From NCBI GenBank assembly GCA_019239425.1, contig JAFAZX010000009.1:1-64000 (forward strand): a stretch of 64,000 nt of DNA, in the 5' to 3' direction. The notes beneath the pieces are model-generated. The model was not told the DNA's origin, did no database searches, and was given only the letters and a program-made list of their open reading frames with translations. How positions within the stretch are numbered: the stretch's first letter is position 1; each line of letters begins with the position of its first letter. The translations under genes and the position numbers were made by a program. This DNA is from Acidobacteriota bacterium. Its GTDB lineage: Bacteria > Acidobacteriota > Blastocatellia > Pyrinomonadales > Pyrinomonadaceae. Shown piece by piece: positions 47,748 to 54,467 of this stretch.

Positions 47748-49886
47748 TCAGTACTGCCAGTTGACGTTGACGAAGCCCGTGCCCGAGGCGGGCACGGTGT
47801 AGGTGTGGTTGGCGCCGGCCTCCCAGGTGACGGCGCCGTTGGCGGCGATCTTGATGAACTTGAACTGGATGTTCTGGCCGGCGGGCATGCTCGTGCTGAT
47901 GAACCAGTTCGGGTAGTTGGGCGTGAGCATCGGGCCGATTGCGGCGTCCCACGTCGTCGTCCAGTTGCCCAGCTCCACCGTGCTGCCCGTCAGGAAGATG
48001 TAGTCGCCCACCTGCGTCGGGCTGGCGTTGAAGACGGTGAAGGTGACCGGGATGAGCTTCGCCGTCAGCACCGTGAACTGGATGCCGTTCGAGACCTGGC
48101 TCGCGGAGTTCGTCACCGTCACCTGGTAGCTGCCGTTCGCCACCGAGGGCACCGTCGCCACGATCTGCGTCGCCGACCAGGAGTTGACGGTCGCCGTGGT
48201 CGTCCCGAACTTCACAGTCCCTTGCGTCGTCCCGAAGTTCTTGCCGCCGATGGTGACACGCACGCCGGGCTGCGCCGAGGTCGGGCCGACGGAGCCGACC
48301 TGCGGGAAGCCGCCCGTCTCGGTCGCCTGCCAGACGGCGACGCTGTTCGCCGGGAGCGAGAAGGCCGCCACGGGGTTGTTGCCGCCGGTGCCCGAAGTCA
48401 CGTTGATGTTGACGCCCGAGAGCAGGCCCGTCAGGTAGTCGTTGTAGGTGCCGACGGGGAGGCTCGTGTTCAGCCCCGTGATGTTCGCGGCCGCCGCGCC
48501 CTTGTTGATGGCGACGAGGACGACGTTGCCGTAGAACTTCCGCTCGTAGATGTAGACGTCCGAGTTGATCCAGCGCTGCTGGTGCGAGCCGTAGGGGATC
48601 GCCGTGTTGTTACGCCGCAAAGTCGAGAGCCGGCTCGTCAGCGTGTAGGCGGTGGTGTTCGTGTTCCAGGAGCTCATCATCGGGCGGTTGTAAGGGTCGC
48701 CGCCGCCGCCGGTGTTGTTCACCAGGTACTGCTCGGTGCCGTAGTAGATGCAGGGGATGCCGCGCTCGGTGAGGATGAAGGCGAGCGCCTGGTGCAGACG
48801 CGTCTGGCTCGCGTTCAAGGAGGGGAAGCGCGTCATGTCGTGGTTGTCGATGAAGGTGACGAGGTCTTCGTCCCAGGTGAAGTCCGTCGCCTCCTGCGTG
48901 ATGACGCCCTCCAGGTCGGACATGTTCGTGTTCGAGCCGAAGACGTTGCGGACGGCGGCGTTCAGCGGGAAGTCGAGCATCGAGATGCCGCTCTTGTTCG
49001 CGTACTTGTAGGAGTCGTGGTAGAGCGGGTCTGCGGTCGAGGCCTGATACCACTCGCCGAAGAGGAAGCTGTCCTTGTAGGTGTAGACGGAATTGGCGAA
49101 GGAGTACTGCCAGCCCCAGTCGAGGTGCTTGATGGCGTCGATGCGGAAGCCGTCCACGCCGTGATCCTGGAAGAGCTGGGCCGCGGACTTCAGGTAGGCG
49201 TCCACGGTCGAGTTCGTCTGGTTGAGGTCGGAGAGGTCGAAGAGCGTGTAGTACTGCACCTGGTAACGGTCGTCCCAGTTCGAGATGTTGCCGTTGTGGT
49301 GGAAGTAGCCGTTGGTGTCGTTGGTGTAGTTGCCGACGAGGGTGCCGTTGTCGTAGAAGGCGCCGAACTCGCCCGCGTTGTCCTGCGTCGTGTGGTTGGG
49401 CGCGAAGTCGATGATGACCTTGATGCCGTTCTGGTGTGCGGCCGTGACGAGGTTGTCGAAGTCCGTCCAGGTGTTCGTGGAGTTGCCGAAGTGCTCCTCG
49501 ATCCGCTTGAAGTCGCGCCCCTGGTAGCCGTGGTAAGAGGCGGTCGGGTTCCCCTGGCCGTCGGGGATGTTGGCGTTGAGGTTGTCGACGGGCGGCGAAA
49601 TCCAGATGGCGGTCACGCCCAGCCCCGAGAGGTAGGACATCTTCTGCTGGATGCCGGCGAGGTCGCCGCCCCAGTAGGCGCGCCAGTTCGTCTTCGTCGA
49701 GTCGTAGAGTCCGGAGGACTGCGGCGGGTTGTTGTTGGCGGTCGAGCCGTCGAAGAAGCGGTCGGTGATGATCTGGTAGACGACCTCGCGCTTGAAGTCC
49801 GCCGCGCGGGCGGCGAAGGGCGCGAGCAGGGTGACGAGTGCGTAGAGGAAGGCGGCGGCCTTCCCCCCGGGCAGTCTGCGCAACAT
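47748..49886 (-). CDS. Secreted GH13 alpha-amylase / cyclodextrin glucanotransferase-like enzyme with TIG and CBM20 domains
   Basis: 712 residues from ATG 49886, signal peptide to AARAAD. Catalytic barrel: VYQIITDRFFDG, IIDFAPNHT, GFRIDAIKHLD (nucleophile Asp, about 247), FLFGEWYQ (acid/base Glu, about 279) and VTFIDNHDM (transition-state Asp, about 348). A C domain, an IPT/TIG domain (about 525-600; VGPTSAQPGVRVTIGGKNFG) and a C-terminal CBM20 starch-binding domain (about 610-712; VGDYIFLTGSTVELGNW) complete the five-domain layout of CGTases and maltogenic amylases. Product type cannot be decided from these motifs. Confidence 0.92.
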   Translation of the reverse strand: MLRRLPGGKAAAFLYALVTLLAPFAARAADFKREVVYQIITDRFFDGSTANNNPPQSSGLYDSTKTNWRAYWGGDLAGIQQKMSYLSGLGVTAIWISPPVDNLNANIPDGQGNPTASYHGYQGRDFKRIEEHFGNSTNTWTDFDNLVTAAHQNGIKVIIDFAPNHTTQDNAGEFGAFYDNGTLVGNYTNDTNGYFHHNGNISNWDDRYQVQYYTLFDLSDLNQTNSTVDAYLKSAAQLFQDHGVDGFRIDAIKHLDWGWQYSFANSVYTYKDSFLFGEWYQASTADPLYHDSYKYANKSGISMLDFPLNAAVRNVFGSNTNMSDLEGVITQEATDFTWDEDLVTFIDNHDMTRFPSLNASQTRLHQALAFILTERGIPCIYYGTEQYLVNNTGGGGDPYNRPMMSSWNTNTTAYTLTSRLSTLRRNNTAIPYGSHQQRWINSDVYIYERKFYGNVVLVAINKGAAAANITGLNTSLPVGTYNDYLTGLLSGVNINVTSGTGGNNPVAAFSLPANSVAVWQATETGGFPQVGSVGPTSAQPGVRVTIGGKNFGTTQGTVKFGTTTATVNSWSATQIVATVPSVANGSYQVTVTNSASQVSNGIQFTVLTAKLIPVTFTVFNASPTQVGDYIFLTGSTVELGNWTTTWDAAIGPMLTPNYPNWFISTSMPAGQNIQFKFIKIAANGAVTWEAGANHTYTVPASGTGFVNVNWQY

Positions 49887-50067
49887 GGTGGGAGTACCTC
49901 CTTGGCGTAGCCGTTCAAGAATGGCGGCGCGTGCGTCGCGACGCCGCGCGGCGAGGCTCGTTCGCGTACCGACTTCGGGGCGGATGGTGAAGCGTGGCGG
50001 AGTATAGCGCGCGTGCCGACAAAGGGGAAGGGCCGGAGCGGAAGGTGACTTTAAGGAATCTTTTATC
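49887..50067. other. Divergent upstream region of the GH13 gene
   Basis: A minus-strand TATACT at 50001-50006 could be the -10 of the amylase gene, without a good -35. GAGGTACTCCCACC is the likely ribosome site just upstream of its ATG. Nothing else recognised. Confidence 0.3.
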
Positions 50068-50096
50068 TTGACAGTCGCCGGGTCGGGCCGTATCGT
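50068..50096 (+). promoter_or_regulatory. Sigma-70 promoter upstream of the CxxCH protein gene
   Basis: Perfect -35 TTGACA (50068-50073), 17-base spacer, TATCGT (50091-50096). Start expected near 50103, giving a leader of about 110 bases. Confidence 0.65.
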
Positions 50097-50212
50097 GCGG
50101 GCGTTCGGCGCGTCGAAGTCGGTGCCCCGCAAGCCCTCTCGGATTGCTCGCCACTCTTAATCATTCCGCCCGCTCGTTCTACCCGTACGCTCATTGAAAG
50201 GGGCAAGAGACG

Positions 50213-51733
50213 ATGAGAGGCACACGGCTCATTAAACTCACCGCAGTCGCACTCGTCCTGTTCGCATGGCCGTCCGCGCGACTGCCCGTCGTCAGCTCGC
50301 AGGCCGCCGGCCCGCGCCTGTCCGGGGTCGTCCCCGACCCCTACACCCCGATCAAGCCGGCGCAGACGGACTTCGACAACTTCGCGTGGCAGGTCTTCGT
50401 CGCGCTGAACTGGCCCGCCAACCCCGACGGCAGTCCCGACCTGCGGGCCTTCATCGGCCAGCGCCCCGGCGCGCCGAGGGTCTGGGAGCTTTACACAGAC
50501 CCGAACGACATCTTCTATAAAGACGGCTGCAACCAGCCGCGTCTCGCGAGGCGGCCCGCGTTCGAGCAGAAGGTGCTCAGCCGGATATCGAAGCGGATCG
50601 AGAAGCTCGCCGCCGGGACCGACACGCAGGCCGCCGCCAACTGGCCCCTCGTCGATCAGGCGCGCAACTTCGCCCTCTACGAATCGCTCATCAACGACAC
50701 GCAGACGAACTACATCTGCGCCCAGCGGCTCACCTCGGCCGAGAAGATCGGGGACTTCGTCGCCGGCGGGAAGAAGGTCTCGTTCCCCTTCGGCTCGCTC
50801 GAAGTGAAGGCGGCGTGGCGTCTGTTCCCGGCGGACACGCCGCCCGAAGTCCTCGCGCGCTACCACACGCGCGAGGCGACGATTGCGATTCCTGAGGTTC
50901 AGCCGACGGGCCAGCCCGGCTCGGACGCGCCGCGCCCGGTTAAATCGACACTCACGGCGAAGGTCGGGCTGGTCGGGCTGCACATCACTTACAAAATCCG
51001 GAGCCAGCCGCGCTGGATTTGGGCCACCTTCGAGCAGGTGGACAACTACAAGGTCGACTACAAGCCTTTGCCCAACCTGAAGCCGACCTTCAGCAGCGGC
51101 AACGCACAGCCCGGAGCCGACACGAACAACCGGCAGCCGGCCCAGACGAATCCCCCCGACCTGCATCCGACTTCCTACGTCTGGTCGGGGGCGCAGCCGA
51201 CGGCCGGCAACTACGCGCCGGTGGAGGTCGCGAGTTGTCCCAACGAAGTCCCGCCGTCGCCGGTCAACGCCGCGTGGCAGGAGCGGCTGGCTGGCGCGCG
51301 CGGCGTGGCGAACTCGCCCTGGCAGTATTACCGGCTCAACTCTGTGCAGTGGTTCGACGGGCGAGACCGGATTCAGCCGCGGAACACGGACGGCGCGGCC
51401 GTGCTGCGCAACTCCGTGCTGGAGACCTACCTGCTCGGCGACCAGACGATAGCCAATCAGGTTCCGGCCATCGGCGTCGTCGCTTCCGACGTGGTGCCGT
51501 TCCCGCCGCAGGGCACCCTGCCCGACACGATTGTGGCGACGGAGGAGGCCAACAAGTACCCGGAGAAGACGGGAACCTACACCTGGTCGAGCTGCGTCGT
51601 CTGCCACCAGATGGCCCTCTACGGCTACGCCGTGAAGGACTGCAAGACTCAGGACGTGATGACCGACTACAGCTTCGTCTTCCGTTCGTTCCTGCCACAG
51701 AACAACAAGCCGAGTACGTGCCCCAAAGGATAG
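50213..51733 (+). CDS. Secreted protein with a single C-terminal CxxCH haem motif, function unknown
   Basis: 506 residues with a signal peptide (about 1-31). The early block TDFDNFAWQVFVALNWPANP is a recognisable conserved motif of uncharacterised periplasmic proteins. Near residue 463, TWSSCVVCHQMALYG provides a c-type haem-attachment motif. A possible sixth ligand cannot be assigned. Several further Cys residues (DGCNQPR, SCPNE, DCKTQD, STCPKG) could form disulphides. GAAAGGGGCAAGAGACG precedes the ATG. Probably a periplasmic redox or sensing protein. Confidence 0.65.
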   Translation: MRGTRLIKLTAVALVLFAWPSARLPVVSSQAAGPRLSGVVPDPYTPIKPAQTDFDNFAWQVFVALNWPANPDGSPDLRAFIGQRPGAPRVWELYTDPNDIFYKDGCNQPRLARRPAFEQKVLSRISKRIEKLAAGTDTQAAANWPLVDQARNFALYESLINDTQTNYICAQRLTSAEKIGDFVAGGKKVSFPFGSLEVKAAWRLFPADTPPEVLARYHTREATIAIPEVQPTGQPGSDAPRPVKSTLTAKVGLVGLHITYKIRSQPRWIWATFEQVDNYKVDYKPLPNLKPTFSSGNAQPGADTNNRQPAQTNPPDLHPTSYVWSGAQPTAGNYAPVEVASCPNEVPPSPVNAAWQERLAGARGVANSPWQYYRLNSVQWFDGRDRIQPRNTDGAAVLRNSVLETYLLGDQTIANQVPAIGVVASDVVPFPPQGTLPDTIVATEEANKYPEKTGTYTWSSCVVCHQMALYGYAVKDCKTQDVMTDYSFVFRSFLPQNNKPSTCPKG

Positions 51734-51750
51734 TAGGGAGGACAGTACTC

Positions 51751-51962
51751 ATACCGACTTGCGGATTGAAATAAGACCCCGCTTCGCTGGGAGCGCGGGC
51801 ACCCTACAGCCCGCCTGAGCGCGAAAGCGCGAAGGCCGTGAGACTTGATGTCTCACGGTTGAGATAAGGAGTGAGGCGGTGAGCGCGCTTTTGCGCGCTG
51901 GCGGGCAGGGATGCCCGCGCTCCCAGCGAGGAGGGGCCTTATTTTATCTCGCAAGTCGGTAT
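51751..51962. repeat. 212-bp terminal-inverted-repeat element, copy 3
   Basis: Same length as copy 1. Termini ATACCGACTTGCGGATTG... (from 51751) and ...TTATCTCGCAAGTCGGTAT (to 51962). The core is in the opposite orientation to copy 1. Flanks CAGTACTC and CAGTAGCC match at 6 of 8 positions. Lies in a convergent gap, immediately followed by a CAGTAG word-hairpin and terminator, the same arrangement as copy 1. Confidence 0.8.
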
Positions 51963-52042
51963 CAGTAGCCGGTAGAAAACCGAAGCGGCGCGCCCGGCCC
52001 GAAGGCTGAGACGCGCCGCTTTGTCTGCCTAGTGCCTACTGC
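51963..52042. repeat. Word-hairpin locus, CAGTAGCCGGTAG class, enclosing a terminator
   Basis: Left arm 51963-51977, right arm 52025-52042 (TGCCTAGTGCCTACTGC). Perfect stem 51983-51992 / 52012-52021 (AAGCGGCGCG with CGCGCCGCTT); minus-strand reading continues into CGGTTTTCTA. The TPR gene's stop (CAG TAG) is in the right arm. Confidence 0.8.
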
Positions 52043-53028
52043 TTCTTGTACTTGTCGATGAGCTGCTGCATGCCGTCGGCGGAGTTCTTGTGGCGGTACT
52101 TGTAGTAGGGGGCGAGGCGCTCGCGCAGGGCGGCGTTGGCCTGCGCGTAGTCGGCCTTGCCCTCGGTGAAGGCGATGGCCCGCGCGTAGGAGTCGATGAC
52201 CTTGTCGAGCGCGGCCTCGGCCTTCTGCGTCGCGGCCGGCTTCTCGGACGGCGAGGCGACCATGCTCTCCTTCACCAGCCGCTCGTAGACCTCGTTGTTG
52301 AGGTCGGTGACGATGAGGTAGACGGCGGCGTCCGTGCTGCCCATCTCGACGGCCTTCTCCAGCAGCGGGAGGGCCGCCGCGTTGTCGCCCGTCTTGAAGG
52401 CGATGACGCCGGTCTCGCGGTAGAGCGAGACGAGCGACTCGCGCTTGAAGTCGGCCCACTTCGCCGCGTCGAACCCGGCGGGCATCTTGTCGGCTTCGAG
52501 CATGGCGATGGCCTGCTTGCCGTAAGTGCGCCCCTGCTCGACGAAGGCGTTGTTGCCCTTGATGGCCTCGCCCGCGGCGAGGATGGTCAGGTTCCGCATC
52601 ACCGAGATGTCGTCCGGGTGCTTGGCGAGCCAGTCGGTGCCCAGCTTCAGGGCCTCCTGCGTCTGCCCCGTGTTGATGTAGGAGTTGAGCAGCGTGGCGG
52701 TGACGAGCGGCGCCTCCTCCGGCAGGTTGAAGATTTCGAGGAAGGTCTGCGCGAGCGAGCCCTTGGCCTGGGGGTCGGTCGTCTCGGCGATCTCGCGGGC
52801 GAGTGCGTCGGCGATCTGCCCGCGCAGGGGGCTCTGCGGGTACTTCTTGACGAAGGCGGCGGCCTGCTGGAGCTTGGCCTCGGTGCCCTTGGCCTTCTCG
52901 ATCTTCTGCGCCGCATCCTTCTCGCCGCCCGAGACCTTCGGCGCGTCCTGCTTCGGCTTGTCCTGCGCGACAGCCGCGCACGCCAGCGCGCAGGCGAGCG
53001 CCAGCGCCGAAAGAATTCTGAACATCAT
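52036..53028 (-). CDS. Secreted TPR-like repeat protein
   Basis: 330 residues from the first ATG of MMF (AAGGAG seven bases upstream). Signal peptide ends near AVAQ. Helical hairpin repeats follow (LNSYINTGQTQEALKLGTDWL, ETGVIAFKTGDNAAALPLLEKA, ARAIAFTEGKADYAQANAAL), a tetratricopeptide-like solenoid for protein binding. No enzymatic motif. The last residues KKQ and TAG lie in the CAGTAG word array. Confidence 0.75.
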   Translation of the reverse strand: MMFRILSALALACALACAAVAQDKPKQDAPKVSGGEKDAAQKIEKAKGTEAKLQQAAAFVKKYPQSPLRGQIADALAREIAETTDPQAKGSLAQTFLEIFNLPEEAPLVTATLLNSYINTGQTQEALKLGTDWLAKHPDDISVMRNLTILAAGEAIKGNNAFVEQGRTYGKQAIAMLEADKMPAGFDAAKWADFKRESLVSLYRETGVIAFKTGDNAAALPLLEKAVEMGSTDAAVYLIVTDLNNEVYERLVKESMVASPSEKPAATQKAEAALDKVIDSYARAIAFTEGKADYAQANAALRERLAPYYKYRHKNSADGMQQLIDKYKKQ

Positions 53029-53115
53029 CTCCTCGCTCCTTAAATGAAATTGCTTCTTTGAGCCGTCAGCCGGTGCCGCTAGGTTACACCAAGACCAATC
53101 ATTGATGAAGCCGTT

Positions 53116-53180
53116 GAAGGGGTGCTGGGTGCTGGGGAAGAACAGGCTTTTACCCAGCACCCAGCACCCAGCACCCCTTC
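53116..53180. repeat. Word-hairpin locus, GGTGCTGGGTGCTGGG class
   Basis: Left arm 53116-53137, right arm 53153-53180 with an additional CCCAGCA unit; a perfect stem of about 22 bp is possible. Its edge touches the stop codon of the EF-P-like gene. Confidence 0.9.
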
Positions 53181-53751
53181 ACGCTCTCCCCGTGACTTCG
53201 CCGGTCTGCGTGTTGACGCGGACGCGCTCGCCCTCCTCGATGAAGAGGGGGACGCGCACCTGGAGGCCGGTCTGGAGCGTGGCGGGCTTGAGGTCGCGCC
53301 CGGCGGCGGTGTTGCCCTTGATGCCCGGCTCGGTCTCGGCGACCGTCAGCTCGACGAACTGCGGGAGTTCGAGCGCGACCGCCTCGCCGTTGTACTTCAA
53401 GACCTGCACGACCAGGCCGTCGGTCAGGTAGCCGCGGTCTTCGCTAACCTGCTCGGCCGGGAGCCGGAACTGCTCGAACGTCTCCTCGTCCATGAAGTGG
53501 AAGCCGTCGCTGTCCGAATACATGAAGGACGCGTTCGCGTAGGCCACGTCCGGCTCCTCGAACTTCTCGCCCGTCTTGAAGCTCTTCTCCTGCACCGCGC
53601 CGGTCAGGAGGTGGCGCAGGCGCGTCCGCACCATCGTCGAGGCGCCGCGCGCCGAAGGCGACGCGAAGGTCACGTCCACGACGGCGTAAGGCTCGCCGTC
53701 AACTTTAATCATCATCCGCCGCTTCAACTCGTTCGCACCGATCAGGGCCAA
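53179..53751 (-). CDS. Elongation factor P paralogue, EfpL/YeiP-type
   Basis: 190 residues, three beta-barrel domains like EF-P. The tip of domain I, which in canonical EF-P reads PGKG with a modified Lys, reads SPSARGAST with Arg35, the form seen in EfpL (YeiP). Supporting signatures are FVELTVAETEPGIKG and KPATLQTGLQVRVPLFIEEG. It relieves ribosome stalling at polyproline and related motifs. Neither epmA/epmB nor earP is nearby, and an EfpL-type loop needs no known Lys modification. Alternative: an ordinary EF-P with Arg as in the EarP group. Confidence 0.85.
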   Translation of the reverse strand: MALIGANELKRRMMIKVDGEPYAVVDVTFASPSARGASTMVRTRLRHLLTGAVQEKSFKTGEKFEEPDVAYANASFMYSDSDGFHFMDEETFEQFRLPAEQVSEDRGYLTDGLVVQVLKYNGEAVALELPQFVELTVAETEPGIKGNTAAGRDLKPATLQTGLQVRVPLFIEEGERVRVNTQTGEVTGRA

Positions 53752-53950
53752 AGTCTTCTCCCTCCGCTCTCTATAAACTAACCGCGCAATCCGGCAGGTG
53801 TCGGAACTTTCCTGCGCCCGCCCAAGCCCGCACTGAAGAGAAAGCCCGCATTCCTTCGTTTCCGACAGCGGTACGGGCGTTGCACTACGTCCCGCTTCCG
53901 GGCGCGCTTTCGGCCCGGGCCAACAAAAGAATTAAGCAGGAAAGGCTATC

Positions 53951-54427
53951 ATGACAAACAGACTCTTCGCACTCGCGCTCACGCTCCTCTTCACCCTCGC
54001 CCCGGCCGCGAAGGTTTCGGCCAAGACGCCCGCGGCGCCCGCCGACTGGTCGGCCGTCCAGACCGTCTCGCAGGGCGAGAAGGTCGCGGTCACCACGAAG
54101 GACGGCGACCGCCTCAAGGGGCGCTTCGATTCCGCCAGCGACGCCGAGATCAACTTCACGCACGAAGGCCACAAGGTGACGCTCAGGCGCGACCAGATCA
54201 AGCGCGTCGAGGTCGGCCACTCCAGCCGCTGGAAGGGCGCGCTCGTCGGCGCGGGCGTCGGCGGCGGCGCGGGCGCGGGCACGGGCGCGGCCCTCCTCTC
54301 GCGCACGGATCACCTGACCCTGACGGCCATCCCCGCCGGCCTCTTCATCGGCGCCGGAGCGGGCGCGGCCGTCGGCGCCGCCCTCGGCCTCGGCACGGAC
54401 TACGACACCGTCTACGAAGCCCTTTAA
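53951..54427 (+). CDS. Secreted protein with LSm-like N-terminus and glycine-zipper C-terminus
   Basis: 158 residues, signal peptide (MTNRLFALALTLLFTLAPAA). Residues 40-85 (SQGEKVAVTTKDGDRLKGRF, INFTHEGHKVTLRRDQI) look like a small Sm-like beta-barrel. Residues 95-150 are a glycine zipper (GALVGAGVGGGAGAGTGAAL, FIGAGAGAAVGAALGLG) able to sit in a membrane. Architecture is common in uncharacterised periplasmic proteins of Acidobacteriota (inference). The stop overlaps a minimal hairpin repeat. Confidence 0.7.
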   Translation: MTNRLFALALTLLFTLAPAAKVSAKTPAAPADWSAVQTVSQGEKVAVTTKDGDRLKGRFDSASDAEINFTHEGHKVTLRRDQIKRVEVGHSSRWKGALVGAGVGGGAGAGTGAALLSRTDHLTLTAIPAGLFIGAGAGAAVGAALGLGTDYDTVYEAL

Positions 54428-54467
54428 AGCTGGGAGCGCAGGCATCCCTGCCCGCGCTCCCAGCTTT
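54426..54467. repeat. Minimal GCTGGGAGCGC hairpin, copy 4
   Basis: Only the outer parts of the inverted GCTGGGAGCGC...GCGCTCCCAGC arms around GCATCCCTGCCC remain. Two bases before its right end the molybdoenzyme stop codon begins (54466), so it separates convergent genes and may terminate both. Confidence 0.8.

Noticed and set aside
47805..49910. 701-codon plus-strand frame opposite the GH13 gene
   Set aside because: Antisense shadow; the GH13 catalytic motifs are on the minus strand.
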